From positions 9,595,298 to 9,659,297 of the forward strand of contig OX377203.1 in the NCBI GenBank assembly GCA_947396885.1: DNA of 64,000 bases, read 5' to 3'. A model generated the notes under the pieces. That model did not search any database. It was given only the letters and a program-made list of their open reading frames with translations, and was not told the origin of the DNA. The translations under genes and the position numbers were made by a program. Origin of the DNA: Heligmosomoides polygyrus polygyrus. Lineage: Eukaryota; Nematoda; Chromadorea; Rhabditida; Heligmosomidae. Shown here piece by piece: positions 1-9,434 of the stretch; within the stretch, counting starts at the first letter, position 1; each line of letters opens with the position of its first letter.

Positions 1-1428
1 CCAATGATCGGTTGTATTTGGCCTTCTGTCGCTGAAGAGCAGTCGAATGTGTAAATGTCTCACACCTGCTGTTCGCAAGGCCGAATCTTCTTCTCGTCTA
101 GTGCACCAATGAACCTTTAGACTTCGCTGATTCCTTTTTTTGCAGCCTTTTCAGCGAAACATAACTCAATGTAACAAATCTTCTTTGCGGTTTCATTATC
201 AAAATCGCTCACTTTATCGAGCCTCTCTTCGCCATGCTCCTTTCGAGAGTTCGCATCCGCACGACGTCGTGGCGGTAGATCATCTAGGCATGGCAAATTA
301 TCGTTTATAGATAAAACCGATTCGAAAAATTGAAACAACTTTATTGCGACTTTACGCTGTCAGAACAATTGGCCAAAGATTGCAATGTTGACCCCACATA
401 ACTGCAGCCTCTTCACAGTTATTATTGAAGTATATGAATTTTACTACTAAAGTTACAGGTAGTGTTAGAAGTAGATAGTCCAAGCCATGTAGGAATGCCT
501 CAATTGGTCAGAATTATACCTCGATTATCGAAGCCTTCGTCTTATTTGGATGCTTCTCCCTCAGCTTTCGATAAGCAGCGCTCCACCTCTCTTCCAGTTC
601 TCGCCGAACGACCCGGGGCAGGTATCCCTGAAACGTGCTAGCTACGAAATGATACAATATATCCTAACGATATGATGAGAAGTGTGTGGAAAAACGCAGG
701 TTCGAACGTAGCTCTTAGTTTTTGTTTTACCATAAAACTGCAAAAAAATGAATTTGGTTGAAACCAAGAAGAAAGAGTAGAGGAGCTTAGGTGGACCAGA
801 TGAGCCAAGGTGAAGAAAATTTGGAAGCCAAATTGAATTCCGATTCTACTTGGGAGTAAATGGCTACAGAACATCTTGAATTTCATCCGTTCAGCTGTAA
901 TATATCTGATAATCTGCGGACAGTGCCTCACCCTGTGTGCCGGACGCAGGTGCCGGAAGCGAAACCTCGTCCGTCTGAGTCTGGCCCTCGCGCCTTTCTC
1001 GAATCTGGCCAGGATTTCTTCCCGGCTCCACCTCGTGACGGGATCCGATGCTGGCGCCAGAGAGGACGGCAGCAGTCTTATCGCTGTCCATATCGCCTTG
1101 CTGTAGAGCTGCAATGGAATCAGTAGCCGGTTGGCCTGTCCGAATAGTACACTCAAACGTCAGAGAAAGACTTACTGACGGTGTTGTTACAACGAATTGT
1201 AACATGTTCATCGCACAGTACAGCAGTGCGAACGCGACGGTCAGCCTAAACAAGTGTGTTGCCGTTTTGCATTAAATTGTCTACATGAGGTTTCATGAAT
1301 GAAATGTAAACCATCCACTTTTTGAGTGTTCTCAGGTGAGATGCATTTGAATATATCCGCTTATGGATTTTACCTTCTATTCAAGACGTGGAGGTGAACC
1401 AGTTTATTGCCAAAGAATACGGCTGCAC

Positions 1429-1838
1429 ACTCGACGCTACACTTACAACGATGAAATTTTCACGGACGAGTTGTCCGGGGCGGGTTACAACAACAACAAC
1501 GTGGTGGAACGCCACCGTATCGATTTTTGCTTTCTTTGCCGCGAGAGCGACTCTCGGACAACCTGCGCCGCATACGCCACAGCCTGCATAGCGATGAGGG
1601 GTGTTTCGCAGCGCAAGGCTTGGGGCCCACTGCTTCGGTGGTTGGGTTGAAGCCGCAAATTTTGGTTGGAGTGCTCGTGGCATCCGGGCGGAGCGAGGGT
1701 TGTGGAGTTGTGCTGAAGGGCGAGGCATTCTTCCGCCCTCAGACCGCGCTCCACGATGAGCACCGCACCCCAAGCCCATCGGCCCGCCCCGGACAACTCG
1801 TCCGTGAAAATTTCATCGTTGTAAGTGTAGCGTCGAGT
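1429..1838. mobile_element. Foldback MITE with 56-bp terminal inverted repeats (copy A)
   Basis: Bases 1429-1484 and 1783-1838 are perfect or near-perfect inverted repeats beginning ACTCGACGCTACACTTACAA and ending in a CCGGGGCGGG block. The 298-bp interior has no convincing coding capacity. The element sits in the intron between exons 2466-2839 and 1176-1245. The same element occurs at 33442-33851. No clear target-site duplication was found. The terminal repeats create spurious ORFs on both strands that share a peptide. Confidence 0.9.
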
Positions 1839-4369
1839 CGCACACACTACAGTAGCATACAAAAGGCGGAGCCTTTCCGCCACTATTTGACAGCCGCCGA
1901 AACGGGCTGTCCTGTATGTCGCGCGGGAGAGATGCTGAATCGCTATTCCGACTGATGGTGAAACAGACATTAGACATGCAGAGGAGCGGAGAAGCGGTGA
2001 GAAATAAGCGGACACTAACTTCCAGCTGACAGAAGAGATGATTACAACACATTTTAATTCTAACCAGTTAATGCTATTGTTACAATGCACAAAAAGTGAT
2101 ATCGAGATCACGCATATCTTCCTTGCCCCGGTCTTGCCCGGTGCTCGTGCAGTGGATTCGCGATAGAGGGATCGAAGCTTTATTTAGCGAGGTTGAAAAC
2201 GCTTTTTGCAGCAAAATATGGGGTTTTTAGTCAAATATTAGTTCTAAAATGAGGTGATAGTAATAGGTCAGGAGATGCTACTCCATTAAAACACCAGTGC
2301 AGTACCAACGTAACATCCAGCACAATAAGGTCAAACTCGAGCCCACCTTCAAAAAAGGTTCAAAACCAGGCGCGAACCAAAAATTCCAACTTCGCATTTC
2401 CAGCAAAATGCTGTGACTTTTACTTTTACGCCAAGAATGTAACTGAAAATACAACTGCGACGTACGTATTGGAGACTGGGTCCGTCACCCAGTCGCTGGC
2501 GACAGCGAGAAACTGCCAGTATCCCAGCAGCAGCCATGGTCCCGCCATCGTGAAGTGCAGGTCCCGATGGCACTGCAATGGATGTTCGCTTGTCGCTCTC
2601 CAGTTGAGGCAGGAATCGCAGCTTACCTTTTCGATGGTGTTCCGCACGTCGCCCGGTACTGACCTCGCGAACTCGTCCAGCATCTCCTGGTACTGAGGTA
2701 GGTTCCGCCTGATGTACAGCCCTTTGTACGAATACGACGTGGCAGCTAAAGCTGCCACCGTATTCAACTGTATCAGCGGGAACCACAGATCAGTCGACGT
2801 GAGGGTGAACCTGCCCAGGCACGACCAAGTGCTCGTGACCTGAAAGGGAATCGTATACAGTGTTGTGAAGACATTTTCTTCATTAGAAAATACTTTCAGC
2901 AGATCTCGACGCTCATGTCAAGACGTCGAGAAACATTATCTATCCGAAGGCTTTTGGGGCGCTGAGGTGACTGCTTTTAGGCTAGGTCGCTATTTACCTG
3001 GTCGTACATCGTTCTGAAGACGAACAGAACGACGGCCATCGACGAGAAGACCACGCAGCCCACTTGGAACTATAAGTAAAAACAGGCCGTTGTTGCAAAT
3101 CTCCTTGAAAAATATAAAGGCCTTCGTTTTACCCCGAGCTCAGTCGGCTTCTGAGTGTACCCGGTGATCACGCTCCTCCAGGTGTTAGTTCCCAGAAGTT
3201 TGGTGGCTCGGAAGGCGTTTCGGGCTTCTAGCGCGAAAAGACCGATGCCTGCAAGATCTAAGCTGTGATAGTCTTATTAATGACGCTAATAAAGATATGC
3301 AACTTGAACATTTGACGTCGATTCCTTCATACTGCCCACTAAAGAAGCACTCAAAGTGTGAAAGTACAAATTTTCACTAATACACACAACTTTGGTTTGC
3401 TATAGGAGAATGCGAACACACGGGTCTATTCTGTGTTATCTTGACGTCATTCGCCACTGATCGTCTAAGGCATGCCTGTCTATACATCTGCTGAAGATGC
3501 ATTTTGGCGTAGCCGCTTCTGACAGATCCTAAAAGATTTGAGGGATTGCTTGCAAGCTGCCTTTCATGTTATGAAGTCGCCCTAATAGTCCAATAAAAAT
3601 TCGAATGAAAAAGCAAGAAATTGTGCGATAACGAAGCAGCTGTAAACCTTTTCAAGGAGTCAGTAACCCTTTCTCTTCTTTGGCGTGCTACGGTTCATGG
3701 GACATTTGGCATTCACACCTACTGTAAAAAGGAAGCGACGCTTCTGTTTACGCTAGGTTGGTTAGAGCAGCCCGGCTTGGATGAGATTTCACGACGAGAT
3801 GAGGCAAAAACCAACAAAGTTGAAACTCTTATGACAAAAAATCTGCTCTAGGTGCATAGTCTACTCTGTCCATTCATTAAGAATCATTCGATATGGGCAC
3901 AACAGCCAGCCACTTTACTTCTACCTTAAGCTACCGTAACTACCTAGGGAGGCACCTAACGTACGAATCGGGCACTGTGCAGTGGAAGAAAAGCGCTAGG
4001 CTTAAAGAGATCAAATCGCTATTGTTCTATGCTTGAATTTCACCTTATATATGCTTACATCAGAGACACAGAGATAAGCTACACCTGGGGCTACGAAGTG
4101 TTCTTCAATTGCCCTACACACTCATTCAGGATAATTCAGGATTCAGTTGATTAACATTCGCCATGGAGGCCCTACCCTAGGAAATCCATCAGTCAAAGAA
4201 CAGCCTAACTTCCACTGAAAGTTCTGAAAAGCTCGACGAAAAATTGTAGCTTATAGAAAAGTGTTTGGTAATATTAAGCTGTCGCAAAAATACTCTTTGT
4301 TTCAAGGTATGTATAAGTAAGTAGAGTTTTTCCCTAAATCAATCGTCTCAGGAAAGCCACGCATTTTGT

Positions 4370-5500
4370 TTAGTAGGGTTTTCCTGCGCTTGCAAAAAAC
4401 ATATGTGGAGGTCGCTCCAGTTTTTCTAGCAGATCTTTTCCAGGGCTCCGTAAAATCATGATTGAAGTGACCATCGAGTCATCATGCTCTACGATATTAA
4501 ATTGGGACATTCTACGGCAGAGGTATCTCGTAGCCTTAGCAGCGCGTTTAGACGGACCATCGTTGCGGAAAAACAGTGAGACTCCCATAGAAAAATTCGC
4601 TTCTGGCGATTTTGATCTTAAGAAAAACCGGGTAGCGGGAGCGGGTCGTCGCATGACGATGAAGTTTTTAGCAGAGCCGCCAAAATAAATCCGGTAACGA
4701 ATACACTTATGTTAGCAGAGAACCTTGTGGTACATTATCATAGGTGAGAATCGGCAAGGTCAAGAAGATGTCGAAATGGGTGCCCGATGAGCTGAACGAG
4801 GAGCAGCGCCTGGGGGGTTTCGTCACTTGCTCCAACCTGCTATTTCGCTTTAAAAATGAGCCTTTTGTAAGCCGTGTTCTAACTGTGGATAAAAGACTGT
4901 CCTTTACGATAACAGAAAGCGAGGTTTTGTCTGGGTAAACAAGAATGCTCCTCTAAATTCCCTTCCCAAGCCCGACCTTTACCCTAAGAAAGTTATGCTT
5001 ACTTAGTGGTCAAGGTATAACCAATTACAGGTTTCTGCAGCCTGGTCAGCGGTCGCAGAAGAGTCTTGCTGCTGTGATTTAGATTACAAATGTGTAAGAA
5101 GATGCAAAAATTGTGACCGCAAGCGGTGGATTGAGGATGTCAATCCTGTTTCAGGACAACTCGAGGCCACACACCTCACAAATCGCTCGGCGAAAATTGA
5201 ACCATTTAGGTACCGAAGTTCTCCCTCACCCACCATATTCCCATTCCTTTTTCCCTCTAACCGTCATCTTTTTCAAGCTCTTGATTCTCATTTAACAAAA
5301 CAGTTCACTAATTTGGCCGAATTTGGCCGTTGAATGTGTTCTCCTTGATGTCGTTAATTCCTGTGACCTTTGTTTTAACTGCGGAGGATTGGAATCATTA
5401 CCTTTCCGTTGGCAAAAATTTGTTGATTCTAGTGATCTTTCTAACGATAAGCAAAATTGTGTTTAAGCTGAGTTATAGCAGTTTGAAGATCGTGTAGGTT
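4370..5500 (+). mobile_element. Degenerate mariner transposon (copy A)
   Basis: Plus-strand fragments in order match a mariner transposase. The N-terminal region has the FASGDFDLKKNR segment (compare F-x-SGDFSLEDE). The linker follows at 4744-4938 (KKMSKWVPDELNEEQR, then F-x-NEPFVSR). Next comes the catalytic C-terminal part at 5113-5290 (FQDNSRPHTSQ, then L-x-H-L-G-T-EVLPHPPYS) and a tail near 5395-5466 (PFRWQKFVDSS). The frames are interrupted, so it is a dead copy. It lies inside the intron between exons 5808-6035 and 3486-3528, antisense to the host gene. Terminal repeats were not resolved, so the borders are approximate. Confidence 0.85.
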
Positions 5501-6254
5501 TCGACTATTAATTTTGCAACAGCTTAATATTTTCAGGCATGAGCAGACGATGAAACCTTAGTACAGTGAGATGCAGCAATGATTGGTCATTTTGTTGCAT
5601 TAGTGTAGGGAGTCAAAAAAATATCCAATTTTTGGGATGCTGAATCTAGCGGATAGTATATGATATATCTCCATTAGTAGGTAATATACCTCCAGTTGTG
5701 CTGTTAAGAACCGCTACTATTTCTTGTATTAGACAGCTCAAAATCAATCAATTTCGAGCGAAGTATCGACCTAAACTTCAGCCTACTCCAGGCGGGACGA
5801 GAATTACTCTAACGGACTTTATGAACTTCGCCGTGGTAGTCCACGTTCTTCCCTTGTCAGCTCTACAAACATAGTATAACATACCGCACGACAGGAGCGA
5901 TGTGGTGACGATGAACCAGAATCCGCAGCTGTATGCTCGCAGGCCAAGAAGTGCCGGGTGCCGGAACAGTATGACAGCTAGAGCTGCCGTCGCCAGCACA
6001 CACGAGCGAGCGTTTTGGAAGAACACTTGCGGGTCCTGCAGGTATTGGTGTAGGTTACATGGGGCTTAAAATCGGCTACACTTTGTGTTTCGTAAAGGAT
6101 CCTTGCAAAGCTAAAACCTAATTGACTCTTCCCTTTTCATTCCTTCACAGTTGAAGCTAGTATTTCACTTGTTCCCCCCTACCGTCTTATGATCTACATA
6201 CAGTACCGGACATGTCTTTTGGTCATTGGCCGAAAAAGCCGCGCCGGCCAACAT

Positions 6255-6284
6255 AGGCCGCTTTGGAGCGTTCCAAAGCGGCCT
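6255..6284. other. Perfect hairpin followed by T tract
   Basis: The arms AGGCCGCTTTGGA and TCCAAAGCGGCCT are separated by a 4-base loop and followed by TTTTT. It lies 54 bases to the right of the copy A duplication breakpoint. It resembles a bacterial intrinsic terminator, but the surroundings are nematode repeats, so a foldback remnant is more likely. Confidence 0.6.
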
Positions 6285-6390
6285 TTTTGAATAACTTCTT
6301 TAGAAATCGAGTACTTGCGAAAATAAACATATATTTGAACTCAGCAGCTCAAGCTCTATCTTTTGGTGTATAAATCTCAGTAGAGTTGAG

Positions 6391-6870
6391 CAATGCATAT
6401 AGGCCTGACAGAATCAATCGAATGGGCGCGAAACCTTGTAGAGCGAGCGTTTGGGGAGTTTTATCGGAAATTTCCAGTCGTCCTAATCAGAAATTGCTCT
6501 AAAACTATCCGGCGAGCCTTTGGAGTGCGCCGTGCACAATGCATACAGAATCGGACCTACCAATCGAGTAGGCGCGACAACTTGTAGAGCGAGTGTTTGG
6601 GGAGTTTTATTGGAAAGTTCCAGTCGTCCTAATCAGAAATTGCTCTAAAAGTATCCGGCGAGCCTTTAGAGTGCGCCGTGCACAATGCATACAGAATCGG
6701 ACCTACCAATCGAGTGGGCGCGACAACTTGTAGAGTGAGCGTTTGGGGAGTTTTATCACAAATTTGCAGCCGCCTTACTCAGGAATTGCTCTAAGGCTGT
6801 CCAGCGAGCCTTTAGAGTGCGCCGTGAACAATGCATACGTCATCGAACCTATCAATCGAGTGGGAGCCAC
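6391..6870. repeat. 146-bp tandem repeat, three units plus a partial fourth
   Basis: Units start at CAATGCAT at 6391, 6537, 6683 and 6829, giving an exact period of 146 bp for the first three. Each contains GCTTGTAGAG-like, GTTTGGGGAGTTTTAT and TTGCTCTAA blocks and ends GAGTGCGCCGTG. The fourth unit diverges after about 40 bases. Small ORFs overlapping it are artefacts of the repeat. Confidence 0.9.
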
Positions 6871-6894
6871 CGCTTGCAAATTGCACACGCGGCC

Positions 6895-7215
6895 GTGTTC
6901 GGAGCGCAATAACTCTGTCAGGTCCGAATCGTTTCGGCTGCAACTCGTGGGTCTTGTAGGCAGTGAAACGTTGTAGTAGCAAGCTAACGTAGAACGGTGT
7001 AGCTTATGATTAGGTAAAGTTACGGGGGCGCGAATATGCAGGTTAGCCTTGTGTTACACGATTTTTTCGGAATTCAGACGACCTCTGCAGGAAGACGCGG
7101 AGACCTAACGGCCTACAAACGCCTAGGCGAGCAGTACAATTAATGTACTTTATGATGACTTGCTCAGAACTCCCTAGTTTCCTGAAGTGCCTTAGCCCCA
7201 TCTCCCAATTTAGAG
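6895..7215. repeat. Dispersed repeat, first copy (partner at 7585-7879)
   Basis: The blocks GCGCAATAACTCTGTC, GGCGCGAATATGCAGGT and the later AGACGCGG...CTAACGGCCT recur in the same order from about 7585. The two copies lie about 690 bp apart in direct orientation and are separated by a foldback element. No coding potential was recognised. Confidence 0.7.
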
Positions 7216-7276
7216 TGGCGGAAGATAGCGGTTAGCGTTTCTTTAGTTCTTGCACGCCCAGATTTTAGTTTTCGAC

Positions 7277-7515
7277 ACTTGCAATGGTACTGCTCTGTTC
7301 AGTGTGAAAAGCGCTATCGAATGGTATCAATTTCGGCCGATTTTTGAAACATCGATTTTTCGACAATTTCGCATCGAGGACGAGACCGCTCCAGGCCGTC
7401 GCAGACGGACGATGACGTCATCGAAAACCGATGTTTTCGAAATTGGCCAAGCTTGATACCATTTGATAGAACTTTTCCTGCTGATTTCAACGGTGTTACT
7501 AGCAGTATCGAGAAC
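7277..7515. mobile_element. Foldback MITE-like element
   Basis: CTATCGAATGGTATCAA near 7315 is inverted as TTGATACCATTTGATAG near 7455. Inner arms also pair: GCCGATTTTTGAAACATCG against CGATGTTTTCGAAATTGGC. A GACGATGACGTCATC block lies in the loop. Imperfect pairing continues outward for some 40 bases on each side. The overlapping small ORFs on both strands are products of the palindrome. Confidence 0.7.
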
Positions 7516-7584
7516 TGTGATCTGGGCGAATAAAAGCGCGGAGAACATCGACTCTCGTCTTGCCAAATAGGGCGCAAGGGCGTA

Positions 7585-7879
7585 TTCGGAGCGCAGTAAC
7601 TCTGTCGAGATCCAATCGATCTGGCTGCAACGCGTTGATTTTGTAGCCAGTAAAACGTTCTAATAGCATGCTAAAGAACATCGATATAGCTTGTGAGTGG
7701 ACGAAGTAACAGCGGCGCGAATATGCAGGTGAGGCTTGCGTGACGCATTTTTTCCGATTTCGGTGGACCACTGTGAGAAGACGCGGCGAGCTAACGGCCT
7801 CAAAAAGCGTATGCCAACAGAGCGCTCAAGGTACTTTACGGTGACGGGCTCAGAACTTCTCAGCTGCCTAAACTGCCTT
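7585..7879. repeat. Dispersed repeat, second copy, truncated by the assembly gap
   Basis: This is the partner of 6895-7215, with the same ordered blocks (GAGCGCAGTAACTCTGTC, GGCGCGAATATGCAGGT, then GACGCGG...CTAACGGCCT). Similarity runs into the N-gap, so repeat collapse probably caused the break in assembly. Confidence 0.65.
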
Positions 7880-8079
7880 NNNNNNNNNNNNNNNNNNNNN
7901 NNNNNNNNNNNNNNNNNNNNNNNNNNNNNNNNNNNNNNNNNNNNNNNNNNNNNNNNNNNNNNNNNNNNNNNNNNNNNNNNNNNNNNNNNNNNNNNNNNNN
8001 NNNNNNNNNNNNNNNNNNNNNNNNNNNNNNNNNNNNNNNNNNNNNNNNNNNNNNNNNNNNNNNNNNNNNNNNNNNNNNN
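7880..8079. other. Assembly gap (200 N)
   Basis: There are exactly 200 unknown bases. The protein-like ORFs running through it are meaningless. A run of G follows at about 8165-8175, a typical problem sequence next to a gap. Confidence 1.
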
Positions 8080-8359
8080 AGAAGACTATTCAAGATCGGC
8101 CAGACTAGGTTGTTCCGACTCCACCGACACGACTTCGCTCGAAAAAAAATTTCGCTGAAACTTCGGGGGGGGGGGAGGTTATTTGGGGTGCTGATCACGA
8201 ATCTGACATCCGTTTTTCACGATTCGGTCAGAGACCAGATTATTTTGTATTGATTTGAAATTCTGACTTGCTTTACGTCATGAACAAAACATTTTACCTG
8301 AAACACGTTTCCGTCTTCAAATAGACGTAAATGCAAGTCGCCATAAGCCGTGCGCTCAA

Positions 8360-8760
8360 AAATGTACTAAAAATGAGATTATAGGTCCTCGTCGAAGATA
8401 GATCACAAAATGCAAAAAGCCCGACAGCGGCGGGAACCGAACCAATGAACCCAATCCTTTGGAGCGAGCACTCTACCACTACCCCGCCGCCGCTGCTGCG
8501 GCGATGATAGCCGAGCCACTGATTACCGCGCAATACTGCGCCCAACGCTGATTGAGTGCGCCTAACACATGGAAGACATCGCTGCTTCCGCCGGCCATAA
8601 CTCGCTTAGAAGATCCATTTAGCAGATCTGGTTTACATATCTGTGATCAGCGTCTCGAGCTCTTTCACCTGATATAGGTCTCAATCCGAAGTTCCATGGC
8701 AAGCTGACGGTATTCCCTGGTAAGATAGGGCACCGACCTAGCACTGCAAAGCTTATATTC
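8360..8760 (-). repeat. Dispersed repeat with internal tRNA-like promoter (copy 1)
   Basis: On the minus strand, about 8490 down to 8415 reads like a tRNA: an A-box-like GGGTAGTGGTAGAGTGCTCG and a B-box-like GGTTCGGTTCCCGCC. About 400 bp, including the flanks on both sides, match 60918-61312 in the same orientation; shared blocks include TAGGTCCTC, CAACGCTGATTGA and GAAGTTCCATGG. This is a pol III-type dispersed repeat, not a functional tRNA gene, because the anticodon arm is degenerate. Because homology extends to both sides, the tRNA-like part is internal, not a simple 5' SINE head. Confidence 0.7.
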
Positions 8761-9434
8761 AACAAAGTAATCATAAGGGTGCCAGATTTTGTTGTTCGTT
8801 ATCCGGCCAAAAACCACCGGATAACGAACAACACAACGGATTGGACAAAACCCGCCGGAAACTGGATAACGGATAACGGATAACGGTTAACCTTATCCTT
8901 ATCCCTGATGCCCATGGGCTGCCCCGCTCTGCTGCGGATTGCGCCGAATCGTTTAGCACAGCCCAGAAATCCGCCCGTTTTTGTTCTAGGGTTTTCACCA
9001 ACCTGTCTGAAAATCCAAACCGATTAGCCATTTGATCGGCCTCCTTTGCATACACCCAAGAACAAGCAGGCTTCAATGATACTCCGTGTAGAACATAGGA
9101 TATGTTCCAGAGTTTGTTTATGTCACATGAGTACATTAGTTATTCGCTTGATTACGCTTATGCTATTTATGGCTGCACATCTGAACTTTGCATCAATTCT
9201 TTGTTAGACTGAGCCACGGATAAAGCCGGCATCAGGGTTCAAAATCAGTCACACAAAAAGGAGTTTTACCAGCTAGGCGGCTGTCAAATAATTATTCAAA
9301 AGCACTGCCGTTTCTATATCACAATGCAGTGAAATTTTGAAAGCGCTTAGTCTATTCAGTTTCAGTCTATTCCAAGCGTGATGTGAAGCGCCAATATATT
9401 TGTGAACATCACAGCAGCGAGGCATATTCACCAC
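8761..9434. other. Intergenic region upstream of the double-CAP gene
   Basis: It contains a short GGATAACGG/TTATCC repeat cluster (about 8805-8905) that opens a spurious 121-codon minus ORF. I see no other gene. Any promoter of the double-CAP gene should be here, but I cannot point to a specific element. Confidence 0.5.

Larger units (their letters stand above)
213..6035 (-). pseudogene. 5'-truncated duplicate of the mucin/EGF/7-span receptor-like gene (nine exons)
   Basis: Exons (minus strand, high to low): 5808-6035, 3486-3528, 3133-3248, 2998-3069, 2466-2839, 1176-1245, 932-1135, 520-627, 213-283; the last coding exon would lie left of base 1. All have AG/GT borders and join in phase. They encode membrane spans two to seven and most of the cytoplasmic tail of the full gene at 31419-59348. 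No frameshift or stop is seen; about 15 of 429 codons differ in amino acid from copy B, while most changes I checked in four exons are synonymous. The duplication breakpoint removed the signal peptide, mucin, lectin-like, EGF and first membrane exons, and I see no replacement 5' exon between 6036 and 9400. It is therefore probably a truncated gene. A short product from an internal start remains possible, because the frames are still open. Confidence 0.65.
1..6201. repeat. Segmental duplication, copy A (direct repeat of 31953-38185)
   Basis: Bases 1-6201 match 31953-38185 in the same orientation almost without interruption, with scattered substitutions and small indels. Homology stops abruptly just after 6201 (38185 in copy B), where both copies share the sequence GTCTTATGATCTACATAC. 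The left edge of copy A lies outside the window. Both copies contain the same MITE and the same mariner relic at equivalent positions, so those insertions came before the duplication. Copy A begins, in gene orientation, in the intron upstream of the second membrane exon of the gene at 31419-59348, so it carries only that gene's 3' half. Confidence 0.95.

Noticed and set aside
891..1253. Apparent signal-peptide protein of 120 codons on the minus strand (also 32902-33261)
   Set aside because: It reads through two introns. Copy A/copy B substitutions all change amino acids in this frame but are mostly silent in the spliced frame. The start is TTG in an acceptor site.
1363..2111. Overlapping ORFs of up to 208 codons on both strands (also 33376-34043)
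   Set aside because: They share a peptide because they run through the inverted ends of the 410-bp MITE; no independent coding evidence.
6255..6284. Bacterial-type terminator suggesting contamination
   Set aside because: The hairpin is terminator-like, but no bacterial gene, operon or ribosome-binding context surrounds it. Flanks are nematode repeats.
6391..6870. CRISPR-like array
   Set aside because: Units are 146 bp and contiguous without unique spacers; it is a satellite.
7736..8198. ORFs across the gap
   Set aside because: Most of their codons are unknown bases.
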